From: Periconia sp. R9002
Lineage: Eukaryota > Ascomycota > Dothideomycetes > Pleosporales > Periconiaceae
Assembly (NCBI GenBank): GCA_023627715.1
Contig: JAMAHW010000032.1
Coordinates: 310,001-374,000, forward strand
Length of the DNA: 64,000 nt
Direction: 5' to 3'
Each line of letters opens with the position of its first letter. Positions within the stretch are counted from its first letter, which is position 1. Under the pieces are notes generated by a model. That model did not search any database and had not been told where the DNA came from. It saw only the letters and a list, made by a program, of their open reading frames with translations. Below, one piece after another: positions 55,259 to 64,000 of the stretch. The translations under genes and the position numbers were made by a program.

Positions 55259-56236
55259 TCAAACAACACCACCTAAAACACCCAATACAACCGCATTGCG
55301 GACTTTGCAATCTCTCCCTTCGCTTCCCTCTACCACCCCTAACTTCCCATCACCCACATCCTCACTGCCTCTTCCTCCTCGCTCAACCCAAAGCTCACGA
55401 TTCGAACGACGAGGCGGACACCCCAATTCCCTCCAAATCTCCTCCTGTTCTCGCTCCCTGTCTGATTCCCTCCCACCGATGCCGTGTGGAGAATCGTAGT
55501 GGTACTGGCCGCCGCGCATCTCGGCAATAATGCGCGCCGCTTGCGTGCAGGAGATTTCGAGACCGGAGGAGAGGGGTTCTGAGTCTGGTTCTGTGTGGGA
55601 TGTAGGTGTAGGTATTGAAGAGGGTTGTTGGGGAGGAGGTGGCGGTGGCGGTGGACAGAAACAAGTTAGTGTGTTTGGGCAATCTTGGTCTTGTTCTAAG
55701 GGGGACGAGGGAGCGTGGGTGGGTGGGGGAGAGTAAGTATGCGGTGTGTTGTTGATGGTAGGCTCTGGAAGTAGATGGAGTTGAAATGGAGGCGTGGCTG
55801 TTGTTGGGGAAGGCAGTTGGTGTTGTTGTTGATGAGCGGTAGTGCCACAACATACCCGCGCTTCGGCATCGAATGGTGTTTGTTGATATACTTGCGTTGC
55901 ATTCCCTCGTTCCTTTGTTCTGTATCCATGATAATGGTACGTTTCGTGATTTAATGTTGCCATATCAGGTACATCGTTGACCCCCCTCGCCCAACGCTCA
56001 ATCTCAGCCTCTTCAACCCCGACTCTTGCCAGCAGAGCTCTTAGTCTCGCATTCTCGGCGGCTATTCTGCGCGCGGCAACCTGGACTTCTTGCGTGGCGG
56101 CTACGCCTTGCTGCTCGTACGCATGCACACGCGCTTGGAGGTCGGCGATGAGTTCTGCCCGTCGGGCGCGGGAGCGGCGCTGGTTTTCACGAACGCGGGA
56201 TTTGTCGTCTGGTTTGGATTTGGAGTCTTGGGCCAT
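55259..56236 (-). CDS. bZIP transcription factor, divergent from ACR3
   Basis: A single exon of 325 residues; ATG at 56236 is the first true start. The basic region is at residues 14-26 (RVRENQRRSRARR), with the invariant N18 and R26 in N-x7-R spacing. A helix to about residue 72 forms the zipper. The middle is Pro/Gln-rich with an octaproline run. The cysteines are C129-C130, C186, C192, C194, C230 (SCTQAARIIAEMRGG), C273 (RELGCPP) and C310 (RDCKVRNAVVLG). The last three sit in motifs that I recall from a broad fungal bZIP group, so they are not arsenic-specific in themselves. The basic region differs from the Yap family (QNRAAQRAFR). Its gene shares a 692-bp promoter with the arsenite exporter, which suggests a regulatory link. 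Confidence 0.87.
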   Translation of the reverse strand: MAQDSKSKPDDKSRVRENQRRSRARRAELIADLQARVHAYEQQGVAATQEVQVAARRIAAENARLRALLARVGVEEAEIERWARGVNDVPDMATLNHETYHYHGYRTKERGNATQVYQQTPFDAEARVCCGTTAHQQQHQLPSPTTATPPFQLHLLPEPTINNTPHTYSPPPTHAPSSPLEQDQDCPNTLTCFCPPPPPPPPQQPSSIPTPTSHTEPDSEPLSSGLEISCTQAARIIAEMRGGQYHYDSPHGIGGRESDREREQEEIWRELGCPPRRSNRELWVERGGRGSEDVGDGKLGVVEGSEGRDCKVRNAVVLGVLGGVV

Positions 56237-56928
56237 GGAAGTCGAGCCTGAGAGCTTAATGAAAGAACAAGGGATTTTGTTTCGGAAAACTATGCCGTTT
56301 TGAGGTTCGAGCAAAAAACGGACGATGAACGATGGGGGTCTTGAGTAGTGCTGGGCGCACGTGGCTCGCGTGTGGAGATTCCAAGGTTTATGAACGTGTA
56401 TGAATCGTAAATGTTGTGATTGATTGGCTAGTCGGTGCGCGTATTACTTGTTTCGAGATGTATGATGAGATGTGAATGGTATGTCGACGTGTGTGGAGAT
56501 CAAGGAGCGCGTCGATGCCGTTATGACGCAAAGATGTTCAGGCAGTAGCTAGAAAATGTATGAAGAGGGTAATTGAGGCTTAGGATACTCTAGCTCATGA
56601 ACCTCAGGATTGTCGATAGTTTGACAATAAAGATTAATGCACTGTGATATCAACCCCATGCAAGGAAATCGACCTCCAGACCTCAAAGAAGTTTGCCGTC
56701 AAAATTCTCCGGTAGTGACTCACTGATCGAACGTGATTGGTCCGAGGGGGCACATCCCTGCACGCTATCTTTGAACTCAACTCCAAAAGTCCACTATAAA
56801 ATCATACAAAAGTTAGGCAAATTAGTCCAATACATCATAAACTAAACATTTAATACTCTCAAGAGTTCTCGTACCTTGGGATCGATTGCGAAGACAAAAC
56901 CGCACAACTCCCTCCAAAATTTTCAACC
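56237..56928. promoter_or_regulatory. Shared bZIP/ACR3 divergent promoter
   Basis: 692 bp between divergent start codons. It holds a perfect AP-1/Gcn4-type TGACTCA (56716-56722), inverted CCAAT boxes (ATTGG at 56423-56427 and 56736-56740) and a dyad ATTGTC-N8-GACAAT (56609-56628). The TGACTCA lies 213 bp before the ACR3 ATG. Confidence 0.6.
56716..56722. promoter_or_regulatory. TGACTCA bZIP site
   Basis: Exact AP-1/Gcn4 consensus in the divergent promoter; whether the neighbouring bZIP binds it is unknown. Confidence 0.5.
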
Positions 56929-58204
56929 ATGTCTTCGCCAACAGCGACCGACCAACCCTCCAAACCACTTCCCACCGAAAAACACAACATCGACCTTGAA
57001 AACCAACCAGAACAACGGCCCCCGACCAATGTCTCCGTAATCAAGGGACTAGGATGGCTCGATCGTTTCCTCGCCGTCTGGATCCTCCTCGCAATGGCCA
57101 TCGGCATCATCCTAGGAAACTTCGTCCCCTCGACCGGCCCCGCGCTCCAAAAGGGGAAATTCGTAGGCGTCTCTGTCCCTATCGCGCTGGGACTACTCGT
57201 CATGATGTACCCGATCCTGTGCAAAGTGCGCTACGAGTCTTTGCATCTGTTGTTTAGGACAAAGGCGCTGTGGGTGCAGATTGGGTTTAGCGTGTTTGTG
57301 AATTGGATCGTGGCGCCGCTTCTCATGGTATGTTTGTTATTTTGACCATTGGGATGGACCTCGGAGATTTCTGGAAGGAATTATGGAAAGGCTGACTGCG
57401 TTCTAGCTCGGCCTTGCGTGGGCTTTCCTCCCCGACAAAAGCGAATTACGAGTTGGTTTGATCCTCGTCGGACTCGCGCGATGCATTGCCATGGTACGTC
57501 TCTCAGCCACTTCACCTGAATGCGATGACTTACCACGTGAATAGGTACTTATCTGGACCGGTCTCGCGGGCGGGGATGAAGAATACTGCGCCATCCTCGT
57601 GGCCGTGAACTCAATCCTCCAAATGATCCTCTACGCGCCCCTTGCCCTACTCTTCATCAAGGTCATCAGCCGTGAATCTGGTGCCGTAGCAGTCTCCTAT
57701 GACACAGTCGCCAAAAGCGTCGCCGTCTTCCTTGGGATCCCTCTCGGCGCTGCCATCGTTACGCGCTTTGTACTGCGCAGCCTGGTCAGTGCGGAGTGGT
57801 ACCAAAGGGTGTTTTTAAAGTGGGTGGGACCGTGGTCCCTCATTGGTCTTTTGTACACCATTTTGGTGCTGTTCGCCTCGCAGGGGCGGCGGGTCGTGCA
57901 TCAGATTGTGTCGGTGGTGAGGGTTGCTGCGCCGCTGGTTGTGTATTTTATGGTTATTTTCTTTGTCACGCTGCTTGTGTGTAAGAGACTGGGGTACGGC
58001 TACAAGCTCGGGGCGACGCAGAGCTTCACCGCCGCGAGTAACAACTTTGAGCTTGCGATCGCTGTTGCAGTGGCTACATATGGGGCTGATAGCGATCAGG
58101 CTCTTGCGGCCACTGTCGGGCCGTTGATTGAAGTACCTGTGTTGGTTGGACTTGTATACTTGGTCAGGTGGATGGGGAATCGATGGGCGTGGAAGGATGT
58201 TTGA
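56929..58204 (+). CDS. Arsenite exporter ACR3/ARR3
   Basis: Exons 56929-57327, 57407-57493 and 57545-58204 give 381 residues, normal for this family (BASS-like fold, ten helices). A cytosolic N-terminus of about 40 residues precedes GLGWLDRFLAVWILLAMAIG. The essential Cys is C159 in GLARCIAMVLIWTGLAGGDE. The essential Glu of the ninth helix is E358 in VGPLIEVPVLV, and TAASNNFELAIAVAVATYG is the conserved helix before it. The protein moves As(III), and in some fungi Sb(III), out across the plasma membrane using the proton gradient. All phases are zero, so each exon is a whole number of codons. No arsenate reductase or ArsH gene is seen next to it. Confidence 0.95.
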
Positions 58205-60707
58205 TTGACATTTCATAAAAAATCTGTACATATATCAGGGGCGTATAGTAGAATTCGAGACTCTTCCTTCGTTGCAGTCTTCGCATCAATTACTCCATTA
58301 CTTGGTATCGAGACGGTAGCTGTGCTCTCGCGCGACGAAAAACAGCCTCGCGCAGGAGACTGATGCCCAGATATTGCGAAGCATCCAATTTCTCAATAGC
58401 TTCATTGTGTGAGTTGGCAATTCAAACTATTGAACAATTAATAGACTAAGCCTGCTGTTAGTGGTGTGGAGATGCAAGCCGAACAACCCTCAATGATACT
58501 GCATGACACAGCTCTATCCCCACTGCCTACCTTACCAAAATCCCTCTTCACCGGTAAGAACAACACCTCGATTTCGCCTTACTCATTGGACGAAATTCTT
58601 CATATCCGCCGCAACAGCCTCCCAGACCCAGTGCGCTGCCACAATTGCTCCCCCTTTTCAACTCGTACGCCACTCCCTCGAGGAGCTGATAATCTCTAGC
58701 AATCTTAATCTTACATGTGCAAGCGCTAACACAGGTAAGAAAATGTGACTGTCTATACAATAGACTATGAGCGCATTTGGGGACCGACTATGAGCAACTG
58801 TATAGTGTCAGCCAGCTTGAGAAGCCTACTGGAAGTTTAATATATCTCATTCCCTTCATTGCGATCAATTCTCCAACAAGATTCTCACATATGTCGCAAA
58901 AACAAAAACAACCCGAGTGATTCTACGCATCTTCTCCATTAGCGAACAAGGGCTGCGCCGTGCACCAACATAGTTTCAGCAAGGAAGCGGCGAATACGGC
59001 CGTGAAAAGCGCCTCAACCGCACGTGCGACGGGGGTAGGTCATCGAGTTTGTGCCGTTTGTGAGGCAGTGCTCTTGATGTGTGGGCCTGAAAACAGGGGC
59101 AGCGTGAAGTTCACCGGTGCGATGGTTGTTGGGAGCGGTCGACTTTGCCAAGCCCCTCGAAGTCTGCATTCATTGATTGCGCCGTTAGAAAAATTGTTCG
59201 AGATTTTCCATCTCGCAAGGCGCAGGGAGGTAACTGATTTAATTTGACTTTTTAGAGTGGAGGGATGATGGACGGATGGGGCGTTTTTTTAGATGCATGG
59301 TTGTTGATCTCTTTCACGGGATGGAGATTGTATTTCCTAATCGAGCGCGAAGGAGGCGTCGAGAGCGGAAACTCTTGAGAGGGAGGTGGACGATTCGACG
59401 AGTAGTGGGATATGCTATCAACCAATTTACCTACCTGAAGCAGACGTTGTGCATAATCTCTGGTTTCAAGGCTGCTCTCAACGGTTGGAACATGTTACCA
59501 GTGGAGATACAGATGTTTGCCTTGACACTTACTCGCTGACACCTCAGGCATTGGGCTTCTTCACCCCCAACAAATCACCAGCCTCATTGTATTTCATTTC
59601 GAAAACTTTTGATGGTTGATGGAGTTGGCCGTCGAGGCTGGGGAATTAGGTCATGATCGAGGTCAATTTCCCAATGCGCTTAGCCTAACCAGCCCCATAG
59701 GGCTGAGCGAACAAAGAGACCCAAAAATCAGCATCGCGCAATGGGCAAGTACGGCGCATGATCGTTGGCAGCAACCCGATAGTTGGCCCATCTCTCAACT
59801 ATACCTTGGGTCTACAGGAAAATCGGTCGGCAGATCGAACAAACGTCAATAGTCTTGACGTGCATGAAAGGATAGAACGGCAGTATACGAAGGGCAATTC
59901 TGCCTCGGTGGCTACAGAGGGTTTAGCACCACATGTCTTTGATGTCGCGCGAGTCTCGTGATGCTCACCGGCGCGGACCCGATTGGGGCGATGGATCACT
60001 GGCTGCTTGGGTTGTAAGGATGCGGCCGTATTAACCGGGCGTGGCGACTTGGAGACTTGGTCGATCTCCCTTCCACACGTGGTGGAGTGATGTTCTACGC
60101 TCAGCTTTTAGAGCAAACAGGTTACAGCAAATAGAACTTCGAAACTCGGCTTTGTGAAGAACAGTTTCACGTAGGATTCCTTGTTACATCTCTCCATCAA
60201 TTCAGCGATGTAGCAGCCGTGCAATTCAAATTATTGATGCCTAGTTCTGGATCTGCAGCGTACTGAGTGATTTACACCTCATGAGGGTCAGGCCTCAGTA
60301 CACAGCCCCCTTTGGCTCAAATTCTTAGTTGATGACAGACTAGGCCAGGTGGCCAAGGCGTCGTACAATACGGCAAACATGAAAGCAGGCACTGCAGGGC
60401 GTAACATGGCGCAAGGGTGCGCGCATGCCACTGAAGCTTGTATGCAGCTTCCCCGCTCCCATTACACACCCTTGTCAGAAACAGTTCGTATATAAAGACT
60501 CCAAAGCTCCCTGATTGTCATCATCGAAAGATTAACGTTTGACAATAGTCATTCATCATCCGTACACATTCAATCATCCCATTTCACGTAATATCGCATC
60601 GAAACCGATCGCGACCATCTGCGTTTCCTTCATCGCGACCGCATTCCATAAGAATCCATCAATAATAGCACGTCGCAGTCGCATCCAAAACAACCTTTAT
60701 ACACACC
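58205..60707. other. Long intergenic between ACR3 and stomatin genes
   Basis: 2.5 kb with no recognisable protein. Frames at 58960-59247 and 59276-59539 lack family patterns and good starts. A TATA box lies at the right end. Confidence 0.5.
60489..60497 (+). promoter_or_regulatory. TATA box candidate for the stomatin gene
   Basis: TATATAAAG lies 219 bp before the ATG, followed by a CA/AT-rich leader. Confidence 0.5.
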
Positions 60708-61977
60708 ATGACTTCGCAAGCACCAGCCACGGCATCTGCAGCCAGCACCAACGGAACCAACAACAGCAAAGCACCCATCAACGGTCATCGCCTAGATGAG
60801 CCCATGGTCAAAGTCCAGCCTCCCCGCCGCGAAGACCTCCAACCCTCCTACGCCCGCGTTATCAAAGCGGACGACCAAGATCCAAGTACCGTAGGATGGT
60901 ATCCCAAGGCCATGCACGCTTTCGGTAGCTGCATCGGAACCCTTGGAGCCATTCCTTGCTGCATTCTGTGCCCGAATCCCTTCAAGACGGTGCACCAGGG
61001 TAATGTCGGGTTGGTGACCAAGTTTGGACGATTCGAGAGGGCGGTGGATCCTGGACTTGTTCAGATCAATCCTTTATCCGAGAATCTGATCCAGGTCGAT
61101 GTCAAGATTCAGATTGTTGGTGAGTATTTCCCCTCTCGAAAATCTCTACAAAAGTGCATCAGTTCTAATACACAATCCGCAGAGGTCCCAAAACAAGTGT
61201 GCATGACAAAAGACAACGTCTCTCTCCAGCTAACCTCCGTCATCTACTACCGCATCACCTCACCCCACAAAGCCGCTTTCGGTATCTCCAACATCCGCCA
61301 AGCCCTCATCGAACGCACGCAAACCACTCTGCGCCACGTCATCGGCGCGCGTGTTCTCCAAGACGTCATTGAGCGCCGCGAGGAGATCGCGCAGTCGATC
61401 CGTGAGATCATCGAGGAAATTGCAGCAGGATGGGGTGTCGAAGTCGAGTCCATGCTCGTCAAGGATATCATCTTCAGCCAGGATCTCCAGGACTCGCTCA
61501 GCATGGCTGCGCAGAGCAAGAGAACTGGTGAGGCCAAGGTTATTGCTGCGCGTGCCGAAGTCGAGAGCGCCAAGGTACGTTTTCCCTTTAACCTCATCCC
61601 ATATTGTCACCACATACTAATTCCATATACAGCTCATGAGGCAAGCCGCCGATATTCTGTCCAGCGCCCCTGCCATGCAAATCCGCTACCTCGAAGCCAT
61701 GCAAGCTATGGCCAAGACCGCAAACAGTAAGCGCGCCCTCCAACCACCTTTCGAACATTTCACTAACCATCCCCCCTCAGGCAAAGTCATCTTCCTACCA
61801 GCCCAGAACCAGACGGTTCAGGACCAACTGGCGCACGCCGACGCCGCGGGCGAAGGCCCCAGCAAATATAGCGTACAGAACTCCGGCAACAACAACAACA
61901 GCGCGTCGAACGAGTACGGACATGGCAACCCTGGTTTCCAGAGCGCTATCAACTCGCACGTCATTGAGAACATGTAA
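60708..61977 (+). CDS. Stomatin-like SPFH/band-7 protein
   Basis: Exons 60708-61119, 61183-61574, 61633-61726 and 61781-61977 give 364 residues. After a disordered N-terminus, a hydrophobic Cys-rich hairpin at about residues 71-92 (GTLGAIPCCILCPNPF) would insert into the inner leaflet. The SPFH domain follows (NVGLVTKFGRFERAVDPGL, QVCMTKDNVSLQLTSVIYYR, LIERTQTTLRHVIG). It continues into the helical arm with WGVEVESMLVKDIIFSQDLQ and AARAEVESAKLMRQAADIL. The C-terminus is Asn/Ser/Gln-rich. Stomatins form ring-like membrane scaffolds that order lipids and control channels. Cysteines in the hairpin may be palmitoylated, as in animal stomatin. Confidence 0.94.
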
Positions 61978-64000
61978 ACCCAGCAGCCCTTAGTCGAGGA
62001 ACACGGATGTAGAATGTCCAAAATTTGCAGTTGGGATTTGTTACGTGTTACTGCAACAACGAATTTGACATACGACTTTTCACGGTTTCAATTGCGTTCG
62101 GTTTGTGTGGTATGAAGAAGGCTCTTTCCGGGACGTACGGTGTATGGAAAGGTTTCTATTCGCACTCTTATGTATTTTTTTTGTTTTCTTTTTGATGCTT
62201 GGGTTTTGGACATGTGTTTAGTGTCTGGGATGAACAGATTGGATGGATGGTTGCGCGATACCCCCAAGTCGTTTTTTTGTTTTATATTATTCAAGGTGCT
62301 TCTTATTTACCATCTTCTTATTTCTCTCTCTTATTGTAATGGAAGAGTGAAAAAGGGGAATCTTCACTCGCTCGCTCGCTGTGTACGTACTTGGGGGCAG
62401 GCAGTCGCTTATGTGTGTGAATCCATGGAAAATTAATCTATGTACTTTGCAAATATTTCAACTTCATACTTGAAATGGATGGATTGATTGATGTATATTG
62501 ACGTGTGAAAAACACCAAAGACCGGCCCTGAGTTGTAGTGTAAATAAACACAGCTCATTTCGTCCCTATTTTTTGGGGGGTTTATAAAGTTGGCTTAACA
62601 TACATAATTAGGGCGTTTAGCGATACACAAACGCCGTCAAAAAGGCTACATGCACTACGTATGTATTATCCTTCTTAATCAACTAATAGATAAATAGATA
62701 TTACCTTCATACCTACGAAAAACGTAACAAGTAAACTAAAAAAGATAGTTATTTATCTTCACGATGATTACCACCTGTTTTCCCCCATCTGTGTCGATAC
62801 CCAGGGTAGCAATACTCTCTAGGGATCCAATCCAATTTCATTTCATTTATCTTTCCAATATGTGAACTCCCAGCGTGTTGGCCCTCTGTGGATACATAAC
62901 CATCGCACGAATGACTTTGCCCTACTGAAGTTGAGGGTCGATCAGGCCGGCGAAGCAACATGGTTTCCCTGTACGATAGCTCGCCCCTTTCGTACATTTT
63001 TTAAGAAGGCACATCACGCTCCTTCCTGCGAAGTTGGAACTACCGATGCTTCAATGAAGCAACTACAATGGAGCAAGACCTGAGGGCCCGCGCGCGGTGG
63101 TCGACGTCAGAGTAGCAGCCGTGGCGTACAGCATACCTGACCCTCACCTTCACTTTCACTGTCCGCCGGGCGCGACCGTCACCACGCCAGGCCCTCTTCA
63201 GTCATTTATTATCGTCGTTTGACGCAAAGTTTCACCAAACAACTAATCGCGGATATTGCCGCTGTTCTTGTCGAGACTACGCAATAGACGTATGTTGATG
63301 TATGGTGCAGTTCGGTTTCTTCGAACTTCCGAATGCTGCGCTAGCATCCTGGAGCTAGCCTACCCTGACAGTAATCCTTGGGGGGTTTTGTGCACTGTAT
63401 GTTGAACTCCAGGCACAGTGTCGTTTGTTATCGAGTCACTCCGTAGCGTGGCGTATTGAGATACTGATCATGTACTGTAACCACCCTAGTTACGTTTAAC
63501 TAACTTTGTACTGCGATATAGGTATACAAGAACGAATCTCCTAGTTGGCCTACATCTCAGAGGATGATCAGGGCTCTTCGCCTTTTCGGCACGGGAATCC
63601 AAAAGCCTATATGGCCATCAACAATTGACCCACCACCGCCAACACCTGGAGAACCCCGAAGAGTATGCCGGACATGAAAAGGAACACAGCGAATGAAACC
63701 TAATGAGGAGAGCAAAAGGAGAAGGGAAATCCCCGGAGGAAACCCAATCAGGACCCAAGCAGGGAGTGAGGAATAAATGCAAAAAAAAAAAAAAAAGGCG
63801 GAAGGCAAAGGTGCGATGCGATACCCATTGATAGCCACTTCAGATGTCTGGGACCCCCGGGGGGCCATCCATTTTTTCTTGGCTTTTTAAAAACAAAGGG
63901 GGAGGATTGTGAGGATATGGGGAAGGCGCCCTGCACGGAGAGCCTTACAATGAGTTGTGGTCCAATGGGAACGGTTTGTGCACATCCTTTGCAATTGCAG
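61978..64000. other. Right-end region without supported gene
   Basis: Contains the stomatin 3' UTR (T-rich), AT-rich DNA at 62400-62750, the repeat copy B at 62781-62855, and an A17 run near 63780. A 103-codon minus-strand frame at 63557-63868 is low complexity and not accepted. Confidence 0.5.
62781..62855 (-). repeat. Dispersed repeat copy B (open on the minus strand)
   Basis: Counterpart of 39341-39415. On the minus strand the copy is open and reads MKLDWIPREYCYPGYRHRW, within an 83-codon frame (62749-62997). It may be the better-kept piece of a mobile element or duplicated gene. Confidence 0.55.

Noticed and set aside
60345..60400. tRNA-like GGTGGCCAAGGCG string
   Set aside because: No B box or acceptor stem at suitable distance.
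63557..63868. Minus-strand 103-codon frame with a Phe run
   Set aside because: It spans a homopolymer and is low complexity, with no recognisable domain.

Overview
This window is nuclear DNA from a filamentous ascomycete (Pezizomycotina; a Dothideomycete is my best guess, not proven). The signs are short introns of about 48-120 bp with GTRNGT donors and CTRAC-type branch points, very short first coding exons, ribosomal protein eL42 with a 3-nt first exon, an APSES regulator of the StuA type, DUF6536 and DUF3824 proteins, and a gene-sparse layout with CT-rich leaders and many microsatellites. I saw no rRNA, tRNA, CRISPR array, plasmid or prophage feature. Exon joins were made by hand from reading frame and splice signals.

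Layout. 1-8.6 kb: a long stretch without protein genes, full of microsatellites and a strong G-quadruplex motif, leading into stuA (9037-11055), a developmental regulator. 12.5-20.99 kb: fimbrin (actin bundling), an FAD monooxygenase divergent from an Hst2-type sirtuin, then a coactosin-like actin-binding protein. 21.2-26.1 kb: a DUF6536 membrane protein and a Cys-rich single-pass surface protein. 27.1-34.4 kb: a GEN1/Yen1-type XPG nuclease with a C-terminal SUMO-interaction-like motif, a Man1/Src1 inner nuclear membrane protein, eL42 and a ketopantoate reductase-family enzyme. 34.7-45.2 kb: two small hypothetical genes, an F-box/ankyrin protein, a kinesin motor, a bacterial-looking threonine aldolase, and a GPI-type Cu-only SOD-like gene that has lost its copper ligands and carries an in-frame TGA. 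45.2-48.8 kb: AT-rich, CpA-poor DNA that looks RIP-affected. 48.8-54.9 kb: an RS-rich DUF3824 protein and an SRPK-like kinase. 55.3-58.2 kb: a bZIP factor divergently paired with an ACR3 arsenite exporter across a 692-bp promoter that holds a perfect TGACTCA site. 60.7-62 kb: a stomatin/SPFH protein. The right end has no recognisable gene but holds a diverged copy of a repeat also seen near 39.3 kb.

How they may work together. Most genes are independent housekeeping or regulatory loci. Three neighbour relations stand out. The bZIP-ACR3 pair resembles the yeast ARR1-ARR3 arsenic module. Fimbrin and coactosin, both actin regulators, lie 5.5 kb apart. An RS-domain protein lies about 1.9 kb from an SRPK-like kinase. 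The functional links are inference. The most unusual single locus is the degenerate SOD-like gene at 44.3-45.2 kb.
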